DNA of 64,000 bases from Nocardia shimofusensis NBRC 100134 (GCF_001613125.1 NZ_BDBT01000001.1:416129-480128); one strand, 5' to 3'. Numbered from the stretch's first letter, positions 44,496-56,232 are shown. The notes: a model not told the origin generated them from the letters alone. Translations and numbers: made by a program.

Positions 44496-44909
44496 ATGAC
44501 CACCGCCAAACCCAGCGTGCTGTTCGTCTGCATCCACAACGCCGGACGTTCCCAGATGGCCGCCGGATTCCTCACCCATCTCGCGGGCGAAGCCATCGAG
44601 GTCCGATCCGCGGGCAGCGCTCCGGCCGACCGGATCAACCCCGCCGCGGTCGAAGCGATGGCGGAGGTCGGCGTCGACATCTCCGGCCGTACGCCCACCA
44701 AGCTGACCTACGAGGCGGTCGATGCCGCCGACGTGGTGATCACCATGGGTTGCGGAGACGCCTGCCCCGTCCTGCCCGGCACCAGCTACCGCGACTGGAA
44801 ACTCGACGACCCCGCGGGCAAGGGCATCGACGCGGTGCGCCCGATCCGCGACGAGATCCGAACCAGGGTGGAGGCGTTGATCGCCGAGCTGGCGCCGACC
44901 CGCGCGTGA
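44496..44909 (+). CDS. arsC: Arsenate reductase ArsC
   Basis: A 137-residue single-domain ArsC with P-loop VCIHNAGRSQMA, the CGDACPVLPG block and the RPIRDEIRTRV C-terminal helix. It is very similar to the C-terminal domain of the preceding protein, so the two arose by duplication. ATG at 44496 follows GAAAGG, 14 bases after the previous stop. Last gene of the arsR operon. Confidence 0.92.
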   Translation: MTTAKPSVLFVCIHNAGRSQMAAGFLTHLAGEAIEVRSAGSAPADRINPAAVEAMAEVGVDISGRTPTKLTYEAVDAADVVITMGCGDACPVLPGTSYRDWKLDDPAGKGIDAVRPIRDEIRTRVEALIAELAPTRA

Positions 44910-45035
44910 TTCCTCGTCGAGCCGAGAGCCGCTGACAGCCTCGCGATCCGGCGACTGTACGTCCGGCGCTCATCGACGTCGCCTGCTCACCGACAGACGA
45001 CTCTCCTTCGCGCACATCGGAATACCCTGGGTCAC

Positions 45036-45503
45036 GTGATTCGAACGGAATTGGAAGCTGCCCTCGACCGTGCCCGCGCCGGGCTCGTCCGGGCCGTCGA
45101 ACCGCTCACCGACGAACAGAGCCGCCGACGGCTCGTGCCCTCCCTGACCACCCCGATCGCCCTGCTGAAGCACTGCGCCGCCGCCGAACGCGTGTGGTTC
45201 CAACGCACGATCGGCGGCATCGAGGAATCCCGCTGCGACGGCTACGCCCGGGGCGACGACGGTGGATGGATGGTGCCCGAGAGCCAGACCCTCGCCGAGG
45301 TGATCGCCGAATTCGAGGCCGCGTGCGCACGGTCGCGGGAGATCGCGAAGACGACAGCGATGGACGACGTCTTCGAGCACCGTCTGCTCGGGTCGGTCAC
45401 CTACGCCTGGATCTGCCTGCACATGATCGCCGAACTCGGCCGCCACGCGGGCCACGCCGACATCCTGGTCGAGCAGATCCTGGCCGCGGACATTTCACAC
45501 TGA
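45036..45503 (+). CDS. DinB-family (DUF664) protein
   Basis: A 155-residue four-helix protein of the DUF664/DinB-2 group. Metal-site His residues appear in LLKHCAAAERVWF and in the final HMIAELGRHAGHADILVEQI helix. Many relatives are mycothiol-dependent transferases in actinobacteria. GTG at 45036 lies seven bases after TACCCT (45023-45028), pointing to a leaderless start. It ends just before an AT-richer module and may mark the border of a transfer event. Confidence 0.85.
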   Translation: MIRTELEAALDRARAGLVRAVEPLTDEQSRRRLVPSLTTPIALLKHCAAAERVWFQRTIGGIEESRCDGYARGDDGGWMVPESQTLAEVIAEFEAACARSREIAKTTAMDDVFEHRLLGSVTYAWICLHMIAELGRHAGHADILVEQILAADISH

Positions 45504-45513
45504 AAATCATCGA

Positions 45514-45660
45514 ATGCGAGCGGTCGCCACGAGAATGGCGGAAGGGATTGTGGTATGCAATGAGATTGCTGCGACACTTCGCCACGTGGCAGACACTTAC
45601 GAGGCCGAAGATGCACAGAACGCACACGCACTGAACAATCTCTACCAGGGGGGACACGGC
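45514..45660 (+). pseudogene. 5'-truncated EspC-like type VII secretion fragment
   Basis: This stretch reads EIAATLRHVADTYEAEDAQNAHALNNLY, which fits the last helix of EspC/DUF2580-type proteins (type VII secretion-associated) that normally run about 100 residues. The first half is missing; the frame starts ten bases after the DinB gene. It runs without a stop into the next gene, whose own GTG has a good ribosome-binding site, so it may be a decayed leftover or part of a fusion. Confidence 0.5.
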
Positions 45661-46119
45661 GTGGCCGAGGACAAGAATCCGCAAACAAGATCAGATTTGA
45701 CCACCAATATCGAAGCAATCAAGACCAAGGCGGAGGAACTCGAGGGTCGGCCGGATAGAGTCGACGTCGCATTCGGGAAAATCGTCTTAGCTGTTCGCCT
45801 CACTGACTGGGGCCTATTCGCCCTTGGAGGAGCTGCTGCCGAAGCCGTCATCGACCGACTTTGGGACGAGCGGGACAAGGTACTGAAGTATACAGAGGAC
45901 GCTGGCACCAAACTTCCCGAGCTTGGAAGCGTCGCTTCGTCTGCCCAGAACAGCATGATCAACGGCAACAAGATTGCGCAAGCCAGTTCGGATATCGACG
46001 ACCTGCCCGATAACAAATGGCCGCCTATGGCTGTCGATGACAATTCCAAGTTCGATGACGCAACCGTCTCGGACGGCACAAACAGATGGTCAGTCAATAC
46101 AGATAGGGTGACACAATGA
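45661..46119 (+). CDS. Unknown protein of an AT-richer, type VII-linked module
   Basis: A 152-residue protein beginning at GTG 45661, seven bases after the strong AGGGGGGA. One hydrophobic segment (VRLTDWGLFALGGAAAEAVI) sits between a charged helical start and a polar C-terminus (DDLPDNKWPPMAVDDNSKFDD). Base and codon use are clearly less GC-rich than its neighbours. No family recognised. A 4-base ATGA overlap links it to the lipoprotein downstream. The module could be a secreted effector or its accessory factor. Confidence 0.6.
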   Translation: MAEDKNPQTRSDLTTNIEAIKTKAEELEGRPDRVDVAFGKIVLAVRLTDWGLFALGGAAAEAVIDRLWDERDKVLKYTEDAGTKLPELGSVASSAQNSMINGNKIAQASSDIDDLPDNKWPPMAVDDNSKFDDATVSDGTNRWSVNTDRVTQ

Positions 46120-46673
46120 GTGGGATCGCCAGGCGCGCTGTTGTCGTGACAGCATCGATCCTCTCCCTCGCACTCATCCCTGCTTGCGGACTGCTCGGCA
46201 ACAACAGCGCCACAACGACCGAATCCAGCCACGCAATTCGCGACCAATGCGACAGAACGCTCACGTTCTTCGAAAACGATCTCGGAATAGCCGATTTAAC
46301 CATCGAGTACGGATCCATCGAACCCGAGGATAAAATCGGCCGAGGAGCGACATGTACGCTGATAAAGGCATCGCTGGTCGGAGTGGGCGAAACTCGGCTT
46401 CGAGCAATGCTACCAAACGAGTCGGAACCCGCCTTGATCAAAGGCGACCCGAACTATATCGCTCAAACTGGATATGACGAGAAAGTGTGGCTGAACAAGG
46501 CCGGAGGTTCGGTTCGCATTGTCACAACGGTAGACGGCTGGCAAGGAACACTGGACTACAATTCGGACCAGATCAACAATGTTGGAGAGGAACCGAAATT
46601 CGAGGTTTCCGACCATCAGATTCGTGTGGCATCGGAGTTCCTGATCGAATTGACGAAAAGCTTGACGTCATAG
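46116..46673 (+). CDS. Secreted lipoprotein (DUF3558-like)
   Basis: A 185-residue protein with a basic start, hydrophobic segment and lipobox IPAC, giving a lipid-anchored protein. The mature part has two Cys residues likely to form a disulphide (RDQCDRTL and GATCTLI), a layout seen in the DUF3558 lipoproteins common in Nocardia and mycobacteria. It is coupled to the preceding unknown gene and shares its AT-richer composition. Confidence 0.7.
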   Translation: MSGIARRAVVVTASILSLALIPACGLLGNNSATTTESSHAIRDQCDRTLTFFENDLGIADLTIEYGSIEPEDKIGRGATCTLIKASLVGVGETRLRAMLPNESEPALIKGDPNYIAQTGYDEKVWLNKAGGSVRIVTTVDGWQGTLDYNSDQINNVGEEPKFEVSDHQIRVASEFLIELTKSLTS

Positions 46674-46830
46674 TATTCACAACATCTTGTGTGGCTGCGA
46701 GCCTCGCCGTCACGCCAGCACTGCCGCGAATCGGTGGGTCGTCTGGTCGGCTACGGCTACGGCTACGGAGACACGGATTGGAAGGCGCCAGTCGTCGTAT
46801 GGCGGCTTCCGTCACGGACCGCGCGGTCGA

Positions 46831-47820
46831 TCAGGTCTCGTCGTACTTCTCCCAGAAGCGCGACCGCAGGCGGTAGCGGATGCCCTCGTCCAGGTCGTAG
46901 ATCTGCAAGGCGTCGGAGGCGTCGAGCAGCAGCGCGCCGTCGATCTCGCGCGGGATCGACGGCCGCGCGCGCTGGAGATCCAATTTCTCGGCAGCGGTAG
47001 CGCTTTCCCGGAACGAGGCGAGCACCCGCGTCACGACCTCGTCGATCAGTTGTTCCTGCTCGTCGCCGCCGCTGTCGTACCCGGGGAGCACCCGGCCGGG
47101 CGACCCGGACGAAACGCTGTAGGCGAGCACGCTTTTCGGAGGTCGAGGGGCCGGGCTCTGCGCAGCGGCCGCGAGATCGAGCGGAGTACGGACGGTCGGC
47201 CGAGCCGGGACGCTCGCCGGCCGAGCCGGGGCGGGCGGCGGTGGCACAGCGACCGGCTCGGGCGTCGGCGGGCGATCGACTTTCAGAACCGCCGCGTCCA
47301 CTGCCGCACCGTCGATATTGTCGAGTTCGTCGGCGGCTCGGATCAGGTGCCTGCTGACTCCGTGCGACTTCCCGGCGGCCGTGGGCACGGCGAGCACTAC
47401 CACCTGAACGCCGTGGACCTGGGCCTCCTCGACGGCTTCGGTGAGGTCGTCGTCGCCCGAGACGAGGAAGAACACGTCGGAGGCGCCGTTGCGCGCGTGG
47501 GCCACCAGGTCCAGGCCGATACGAAGGTCGACGCCCTTCTGCTCGCCGTTGACGCCGAACCGTCCGAGCCGGAGCTTGACCTTGGAGAGCTCGCCGATGC
47601 GCTCCTGCTGCGCGTCCGGGACGCCGTTGCGCGCCGAGTCGTACCAGTGCAACCGCAACACCGGCATGCCCGACCGGGCTCGCGCGGAATCCACCAGTGA
47701 GCTGATCAGCTTGGCGTAGTCGACGTGGATCCCGCTGCGCAGCGAGGTGCCGGTGACGCGCGTCGCGGCGGACGCGAGCAGATAACCGGCGTCTACATAG
47801 AGGGAACACGTCGACCGCAT
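46831..47820 (-). CDS. NYN-domain (PIN-like) nuclease protein
   Basis: A 329-residue protein. The N-terminal 165 residues form an NYN/LabA-type domain with acidic residues in LYVDAGYLL, VDLRIGLDLVAHA and FFLVSGDDDLTEAV, the metal site of PIN-like ribonucleases. A Pro/Ala linker follows, then an acidic C-terminal domain (DEQEQLIDEVVTRVLASF; IYDLDEGIRYRLRSRFWEKY). ATG at 47820 lies six bases after CATAGT (47827-47832), a likely leaderless start. Probably an RNA-processing enzyme; the target is unknown. Confidence 0.82.
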   Translation of the reverse strand: MRSTCSLYVDAGYLLASAATRVTGTSLRSGIHVDYAKLISSLVDSARARSGMPVLRLHWYDSARNGVPDAQQERIGELSKVKLRLGRFGVNGEQKGVDLRIGLDLVAHARNGASDVFFLVSGDDDLTEAVEEAQVHGVQVVVLAVPTAAGKSHGVSRHLIRAADELDNIDGAAVDAAVLKVDRPPTPEPVAVPPPPAPARPASVPARPTVRTPLDLAAAAQSPAPRPPKSVLAYSVSSGSPGRVLPGYDSGGDEQEQLIDEVVTRVLASFRESATAAEKLDLQRARPSIPREIDGALLLDASDALQIYDLDEGIRYRLRSRFWEKYDET

Positions 47821-47927
47821 GCGCTCACTATGGCACGGGCGGTCGGCCGTTACGGGGCGGATCGACCGGAAGGTCCAGGTATCGACTCGATGTCCCGGTT
47901 TCCCGACCGCGCAGGTCGACCCGCCGT

Positions 47928-48632
47928 TCAGGCCGGAATCCGGTCCTGGGCGAGGAAGTCGTCCACGATCCCCATCGCCCGGTTCTCCAGCGCGGTGTAG
48001 TGGGCCGCGCGTTCGGCGCCGGCGAGGGCATCGTCGAAGAGGAGATTGCCTTCGGCGTCGAGGCGCTGCTGCTTCTCCTCGGCGCCGGGCAACAGGCCCA
48101 CCGAGGACTGGGTCAGGCCGCAGTAGTAGGCGAGACCGTCGTCGAGCTGCGCGCTCAGAGACTGCCGCATGATGTCGACGACATCGTCGTCGTCCGCCGC
48201 ACCGGCCAGCCCGAGCCACAGTGCCCGTTTGCCCGCCAGCCGCGGCTTGCTGCGACCGTAGGCGAATCCGTAGTTCCACACACGGTCGATCCAGCCTTTG
48301 AGCATGGCCGGGACCTGCACCCAGTACACCGGGAACACCGCGACGATGAGGTCGGCGGCGAGGATTCGGCGCATATGGCTCTCGACCTCGGCGGAGTAGG
48401 CCTTGTCGCGGTTGCCCCAATCCGGCAGGTCGGCGACGGTCATGCGGGGATCGAAATCCTCGGCGTGCAGATCGAGCAGGTCGATCCGGTAGCCGGCCGC
48501 GGTGAGGCGGCTCGCGGTCAGCCGGGCGATATGAGCGGTGAGCGAGTCGGGGCGGGGATGGGCGACGACGACCAGGGCGGTCCGGGCGGTCGCGGTGTCC
48601 TCGATCTGGTTGAGCTGCACGGGGTCCTCCAT
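47928..48632 (-). CDS. NAD(P)H quinone reductase, flavodoxin fold
   Basis: A 234-residue MdaB/KefF-type flavoprotein: VVVAHPRPDSLTAHIARL near residue 20, FPVYWVQVPAMLKGWIDRVWNYGFAY as the FMN/substrate loop, and a C-terminal extension. Starts at ATG 48632 after GGAGG-like sequence. Likely reduces quinones by two electrons and protects against redox stress. It is divergent from the AraC gene, with 117 bases between, so the regulator may control it. Confidence 0.82.
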   Translation of the reverse strand: MEDPVQLNQIEDTATARTALVVVAHPRPDSLTAHIARLTASRLTAAGYRIDLLDLHAEDFDPRMTVADLPDWGNRDKAYSAEVESHMRRILAADLIVAVFPVYWVQVPAMLKGWIDRVWNYGFAYGRSKPRLAGKRALWLGLAGAADDDDVVDIMRQSLSAQLDDGLAYYCGLTQSSVGLLPGAEEKQQRLDAEGNLLFDDALAGAERAAHYTALENRAMGIVDDFLAQDRIPA

Positions 48633-48749
48633 GGCGGTCCGGGTTCCGGACGATCGGTTCTGCGGTCAGCTCTCATTCCACCGCCGATTCGATGGACGAT
48701 CTATGGGCAAAGCTCTTCATTCGATAGGAGTTCGTCTACGCTCGGTGGT

Positions 48750-49682
48750 GTGGACCCCTTGAGTCGCCTGCTGGGCGGTATCCGTGCCGAAGGAGCCGTA
48801 CTCACCCACGCGATCCTGGAAGCGCCGTGGACCATCCGCTTCGCCGACCGCGCGCCGCTGACCATGGTGACCGTGCTGCGCGGCGGGGGCACGCTGCTGC
48901 TGCCCGACGGCGCCCAGCGCCGGATCGAGATGGGGGACACCGCGATCGTGCGGGGTCCTGATGCGTTCCTCCTCGCCGACCGCGCGGATTCGGTCGACCT
49001 GCCCCACGAGCGATACGAAATCGCCTGCTTCACCGCGGATGCCGAGTGCGCGTCCGGTCTGGACGGTGGACGCTGGGGAAACGACCCCGCCGGTGAGACC
49101 GCTCTGATCGTCGGCGCCTACCGGGCCTCGGGCCGGCGTCATGAACGGCTGCTGCGCGCGATGCCACCCGTTCTGGTGGTGTCGGACGAGGTGGAGGTGT
49201 GCGCCTGGATGGAATCGGTCGCCGCGGACGCGGCCGCGCGCCCCGCCGGCGCGCAGGCGCTGATGGACCGGCTGCTCGATTGGGCACTGGTCTGCACGCT
49301 GCGCGACTGGTTCGAAGGACAGCACGCCGACGCGCCGGGCTGGTATCGCGGGCCCGCCGACCCGGTGGTCGGGCCCGCGCTGGAAGCGATGCACGCACGC
49401 CTCGACGCCGGCTGGACGGTCGCGGCGCTGGCCTGCGTGGCGGGGGTGTCGCGGGCGCTGTTCGCGCGGCGCTTCACCGAGGTCATGGGGCAATCGCCGC
49501 TGGCCTATCTCACCGAATGCCGCATGGATGAGGCCGAGGAACTCCTGGCCGACAGAAGTCGCACCGTGGCGCAGGTCGCCCAAGCCGTAGGCTATGCCGA
49601 CGCCTTCGGATTCAGCGCCGCGTTCAAACGGCATCGGGGTATGCGCCCCAGCGATTTCCGCGCTCGCGATCTGAGCGCGTGA
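48750..49682 (+). CDS. AraC-family regulator with cupin domain
   Basis: A 310-residue regulator: N-terminal cupin (PLTMVTVLRGGGTLLLPDGAQRRIEMGD) and a C-terminal double helix-turn-helix (WTVAALACVAGVSRALFARRF; RTVAQVAQAVGYADAFGFSAAFKRHRGMRPSDFR). GTG at 48750 is seven bases after TACGCT (48737-48742), a likely leaderless start. Target candidates are the divergent quinone reductase or the allantoin genes downstream; AraC proteins of this type often act on oxidoreductase genes next to them. Confidence 0.87.
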   Translation: MDPLSRLLGGIRAEGAVLTHAILEAPWTIRFADRAPLTMVTVLRGGGTLLLPDGAQRRIEMGDTAIVRGPDAFLLADRADSVDLPHERYEIACFTADAECASGLDGGRWGNDPAGETALIVGAYRASGRRHERLLRAMPPVLVVSDEVEVCAWMESVAADAAARPAGAQALMDRLLDWALVCTLRDWFEGQHADAPGWYRGPADPVVGPALEAMHARLDAGWTVAALACVAGVSRALFARRFTEVMGQSPLAYLTECRMDEAEELLADRSRTVAQVAQAVGYADAFGFSAAFKRHRGMRPSDFRARDLSA

Positions 49683-49781
49683 GCGGACCTGCTCGGCGCC
49701 GACGACGCTTCCCTGGATGACGCGAGAAGCCGCACGGCCGAGGCGAGGCAACTCCCGCATCGACCACGACCAGGAGACCCC

Positions 49782-50798
49782 GTGAACGGCACCGATTCTC
49801 CCGACATCGCCGACTTCCTCGCCCTCCCCGACCTGGCGGTCCGCTCGCTCGGCGGGGCGGTGGTGTGGGCGAACGACGAGTTCTTCGCCGAGCGCGAGGC
49901 GCTGGTCCGGCCCGGCGAGCCGGACTACTCACCGGCCACGTTCGGCGGGAAGGGCCAGATCTACGACGGCTGGGAGACCCGGCGCAGGCGCACCCCCGGC
50001 CACGACAGCGCGATCGTGCGGCTCGGCGCGCCCGGCGTGATCCACGGCATCGTGGTCGACACGGCCTGGTTCCGCGGCAACTACCCGCCGGAGATCTCTC
50101 TGGACGGTCTGCGGGTGGACGGGTATCCGGACGCAGCGGAATTGGCCGCGCGCGAGGACTGGGTCACCCTGGTCGCGCGGTCCGCCGCGCGGGGCGACAC
50201 CCGCAATCTGTACAGCGTCGACGACGCGCGCACCTTCACCCACGTGCGGCTCGACATCTTCCCCGACGGCGGCGTCGCCCGGCTGCGGGTGCACGGTGCG
50301 GCGAGGCCCGATCCCGCACTGCTGCGGTTCGGACCTGTCGATCTGGCGGCGCTGGAGAACGGCGCCTACGTCACCGACTGCTCGAACCGCTTCTACTCCG
50401 CGCCGCAGAATCTGCTCATGCCCGGCCCGGCCCGCACGATGGGCGAAGGGTGGGAGACCGCCCGCCGCCGCGACGAGGGCAACGACTGGGTGCACGTGCG
50501 GCTGGCGACCGAGGGCACCATCGCGCTCGCCGAGGTCGACACCTCCTGTTTCCTGGGCAACGCGCCCGGCGAGGCCGAGATCGTCGGGATCGGCAGGGAC
50601 GGTACGGCTGTCCCGATCCTGGCGCGCACGGCACTGCGGCCGGACACCCGGCACCGCTTCCTGCCCGCGCCGAGCGCACCGGTCACCGAGGTCCGGCTGA
50701 ACGTCTACCCGGACGGCGGTCTGGCCCGTCTGCGGCTGTTCGGCGCGCCGACCGAGGCGGGGTGGGCGGAACTGGAACGGCGATGGGAGTCGGCATGA
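49782..50798 (+). CDS. alc: Allantoicase
   Basis: A 338-residue protein made of two homologous jelly-roll halves (GKGQIYDGWETRRRRTPGHDSAIVRLG and RTMGEGWETARRRDEGNDWVHVRL). It cleaves allantoate to ureidoglycolate and urea in purine breakdown. Both halves keep the WETRRRR and LNVYPDGG/LDIFPDGG blocks of the family. GTG at 49782 with AGGAGA upstream. It overlaps the next gene by four bases. Confidence 0.93.
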   Translation: MNGTDSPDIADFLALPDLAVRSLGGAVVWANDEFFAEREALVRPGEPDYSPATFGGKGQIYDGWETRRRRTPGHDSAIVRLGAPGVIHGIVVDTAWFRGNYPPEISLDGLRVDGYPDAAELAAREDWVTLVARSAARGDTRNLYSVDDARTFTHVRLDIFPDGGVARLRVHGAARPDPALLRFGPVDLAALENGAYVTDCSNRFYSAPQNLLMPGPARTMGEGWETARRRDEGNDWVHVRLATEGTIALAEVDTSCFLGNAPGEAEIVGIGRDGTAVPILARTALRPDTRHRFLPAPSAPVTEVRLNVYPDGGLARLRLFGAPTEAGWAELERRWESA

Positions 50799-51730
50799 CG
50801 GAGTATCCGCGCGACCTGATCGGCTACGGCCCGCGTCCGCCGCATCCACAGTGGCCCGGCGACGCGCGCATCGCCGTGCAGTTCGTGCTCAATTACGAAG
50901 AAGGCGCGGAGAACTGCGTGCTCGACGGCGACGAGGCGTCGGAGACGTTCCTGTCCGAGATGACGCCCGCGCAGGCGTTCCCCGATCGGCACATGTCGAT
51001 GGAATCGCTCTACGAGTACGGCTCGCGGGTGGGCGTCTGGCGGGTGCTGCGGACGTTCGAGCGACGCGGACTGCCACTCACCGTCTTCGGGGTGGCGCGC
51101 GCCTTGCAGCGCAATCCGGAAGCGACCGCCGCGTTCCTGGAGCTCGGTCACGAGATCGCCTGCCACGGCCTCAAATGGCAGTCGTATCAGCTCGTCGACG
51201 AGGAGACCGAGCGCGCCCACCTGCGCGAGGCGATCGACATTCTCACCGAACTGACCGGCAGCAGGCCGCTGGGCTGGTATACCGGCCGGGACTCCCCGCA
51301 GACCCGCCGCCTGGTGGTCGAGGCGGGCGGCTTCGCCTACGACTCCGATTCCTACGCCGACGACCTGCCGTACTGGGTGCGGGTTCCGCACGGCGCGAAC
51401 GGCCGGGTGGACAACCATCTGGTCGTGCCCTACACGCTCGACACCAACGACATGCGTTTCGCCTCCCCCGCCGGATTCCCCTCCGGGGAGCAGTTCTTCG
51501 CGCACCTGCGCGATGCCTTCGACGTGCTGTATGCCGAGGGTTCGGAGGGGGCGCCGAAGATGTTGAGCGTCGGATTGCACTGCCGGATCGTGGGGCGTCC
51601 CGCGCGCCTGGCCTCGCTGGAACGCTTCCTCGATCATGTCCAGGGCCACGACAAGGTGTGGATCACCCGGCGTATCGACATCGCGAACCATTGGCGGCGA
51701 ACACATCCCGCGAGCAGGCCGACGGGCTGA
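50795..51730 (+). CDS. puuE: Allantoinase PuuE (polysaccharide-deacetylase fold)
   Basis: A 311-residue metal-light allantoinase of the PuuE type. Typical blocks: RDLIGYGPRPPHPQWPGDARIAVQFVLNYEEGAEN, GHEIACHGLKWQSYQ and GWYTGRDSPQTRRL, with the end GLHCRIVGRPARL. It opens allantoin to allantoate, which the coupled allantoicase then splits. ATG overlaps the allantoicase stop (ATGA). Upstream urate-oxidase genes are not in the window. Confidence 0.93.
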   Translation: MTEYPRDLIGYGPRPPHPQWPGDARIAVQFVLNYEEGAENCVLDGDEASETFLSEMTPAQAFPDRHMSMESLYEYGSRVGVWRVLRTFERRGLPLTVFGVARALQRNPEATAAFLELGHEIACHGLKWQSYQLVDEETERAHLREAIDILTELTGSRPLGWYTGRDSPQTRRLVVEAGGFAYDSDSYADDLPYWVRVPHGANGRVDNHLVVPYTLDTNDMRFASPAGFPSGEQFFAHLRDAFDVLYAEGSEGAPKMLSVGLHCRIVGRPARLASLERFLDHVQGHDKVWITRRIDIANHWRRTHPASRPTG

Positions 51731-51769
51731 CGATCACGCCGCCGCGGCCTCGGGCCGGGGGTGGAGCAC

Positions 51770-54502
<2,733 letters not shown>

Positions 54503-54595
54503 CGTTGTCCTCTCGGCGTCGAGGCAGAGCCGTCGATCACCTCCCCACCGTAGGACAATGCCGTCCGAGCACAACCGCGCCCGCTGTGAACGCGC

Positions 54596-55405
54596 TCACG
54601 GCGAGGACACTCTGTCGAGATAGGCCCGGCGTCGCGCCTGGTCGTATCCGCCGTACTCGGCGCCACCGACGAAGCGTTTGAGCCGCCACAACAGCGGCGC
54701 GGGCAGCAGCTCCTCGGCCAGGCCCACGGGTGCGAGCCAGCGGGGCACGGTCACTTCGCCGCGTTCGTGCCGGGCGCTGTCGACGATCGCCGCGGCCACC
54801 TGTTCGGGCTCCAACGTGGGTTGCAGTCGCAATCGCACTCCGGAGGTGAGTTCGGTGTGGGTGGCCGCGGGCAGCACCGCGGTCACCGTGACACCCGTGC
54901 CCGCGAGTTCGGCCCGCACCGCGCGCGACAACGCGACCACCCCGAATTTGGAGGCGCAGTAGGTGGCGATGCCCGGAGTGGTGACCTTTCCCGCCATCGA
55001 GGCGACGTTCACGATGTGCCCGCGCCCGCGCAGCCGCATACCAGGGATCACGAGGTGCATGCCGGTGACCACCGCGCCCAGGTTGACGGCCAGCTCCCGG
55101 TGCAGCGACAACAGATCCTGATCGGCGAAGCCGCCCATCAGCTGGATGCCGGCGTTGTTGACCAGCATGTCCAGCGGGCCGTCCGCTTCGGCCGCGGCGA
55201 GGAAGGCACGAAAACTCGCCTCGTCGGTCACGTCCAGTGGATGCGCCACCGCCCCGATCTCGGCGGCTGTTCGCTCGGCGGCGGGCATATCGCGATCGCC
55301 GATCCACACCCGCGCGCCTCGGGCCACGAGCGCCTCGGCGGTGGCGCGTCCGATCCCGCGCGCGCCACCGGTCACGCACACCCGCGCGCCGCGCACCTCG
55401 ATCAC
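54596..55405 (-). CDS. Short-chain dehydrogenase/reductase
   Basis: A 269-residue classical SDR: TGGARGIGRATAEAL cofactor turn, NNAGIQ, and YCASKFG active site with an upstream Ser (VASMAGK). GTG at 55405 overlaps the stop of the upstream gene by four bases. Asp in IGDRDMP favours NAD. The pair is likely repressed by the divergent TetR. Substrate unknown. Confidence 0.88.
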   Translation of the reverse strand: MIEVRGARVCVTGGARGIGRATAEALVARGARVWIGDRDMPAAERTAAEIGAVAHPLDVTDEASFRAFLAAAEADGPLDMLVNNAGIQLMGGFADQDLLSLHRELAVNLGAVVTGMHLVIPGMRLRGRGHIVNVASMAGKVTTPGIATYCASKFGVVALSRAVRAELAGTGVTVTAVLPAATHTELTSGVRLRLQPTLEPEQVAAAIVDSARHERGEVTVPRWLAPVGLAEELLPAPLLWRLKRFVGGAEYGGYDQARRRAYLDRVSSP

Positions 55406-56103
55406 AGCGGGCTGCCGATCGGCTCGCGCAGGCCGAAGTAGGCGATCAGCCGGATCTCCCCGTCGGGCATCCGCAGCAGCGCCCTGCCCAGATACACCCC
55501 GGGGATCAGCTCGACCACCTCGTCCCTGGTACGCGCGATCGGGAAGGTGCGCACACTCGGATTGCGGTGTTCGGGCACGCCGTAGTTCAGTGCTCGCACC
55601 ATCCGCCGCGGCTCGAGCAGGCCCGGCTCCACGGCATGGGTGAAGTCGAATCCCTCCATCTCCGCGCCCACGCGCCGCAGCCCGAAGTAGCCTGCCGTCA
55701 CGATCGGCATCACGTACCGGGCGAGTGGCGACAGCCTGTTCCAGCCGGTTCCGGCCGCCCGGTCGAACGTCTTCCCACGCCAGGTCGGGTCGATCCGCAT
55801 CAGCGGGTTCGCCAGGCGCGCCTCCGGAATACCGAACAGGTCGCCGATGATCAACCCCTCCATCTTCCCGTCCGGCCCGTCCGGCGCCGTGCCCTCGGCG
55901 AAGAGCTCCGCCAGCGCGGCGTAGTCGTTCCGAGCTCCCAGCTCGGTCAGATACGCCCATGCCGTCGCACGCGCCGACACGGGTTGCGCCCGTGCGTGCG
56001 CGCGCAGTTCCGCCAGCATCATCAGGGGCGCCGATTCCGTGTTCGCCGCTTGTGTGTCTGTCACCGATGCCGCCTCCGTCGACCTCGTCGCTTTCGTCAC
56101 CAT
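55402..56103 (-). CDS. Unknown protein co-transcribed with an SDR
   Basis: A 233-residue protein of unclear family. Its N-terminal helix-rich part (NDYAALAELFAEGTAPDGPDGKMEGLIIGDLFG) and the later WRGKTFDRAAGTGWNRLSP and VRALNYGVPEHRNPSV blocks recall lipocalin-like DUF4334/GXWXG proteins, but the match is weak. ATG at 56103 follows GGAGG. It lies directly behind two tandem TetR-type operators and is coupled to the SDR downstream. Confidence 0.6.
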   Translation of the reverse strand: MVTKATRSTEAASVTDTQAANTESAPLMMLAELRAHARAQPVSARATAWAYLTELGARNDYAALAELFAEGTAPDGPDGKMEGLIIGDLFGIPEARLANPLMRIDPTWRGKTFDRAAGTGWNRLSPLARYVMPIVTAGYFGLRRVGAEMEGFDFTHAVEPGLLEPRRMVRALNYGVPEHRNPSVRTFPIARTRDEVVELIPGVYLGRALLRMPDGEIRLIAYFGLREPIGSPL

Positions 56104-56133
56104 TGCCGCCTCCGAACCATCTCCGACTCCTAT

Positions 56134-56179
56134 CTGGTACCACTTCGCACCAGTTTGATCTGGTACAGAACCGTGCCAG
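56134..56179. promoter_or_regulatory. Two tandem palindromic operators between the TetR and SDR operons
   Basis: Two 20-bp inverted repeats of the form CTGGTAC-N6-G(C/T)(A/G)CCAG lie at 56134-56153 and 56160-56179, 26 bases centre to centre. Each has 7-base arms with one mismatch. They lie in the intergenic region between the divergent TetR gene and the 55402-56103 gene, as expected for a TetR-type dimer binding site. A double site suggests cooperative binding. Confidence 0.75.
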
Positions 56180-56232
56180 AAATGCTGCGGCGGTGTCAAC
56201 AGCCGCGTGGCGCGGGTGCGAGAATGGCGTGC

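Noticed and set aside
46747..46770. Short GGCTAC triple repeat.
   Set aside because: Only three to four units in a convergent intergenic region; no reason to assign function.
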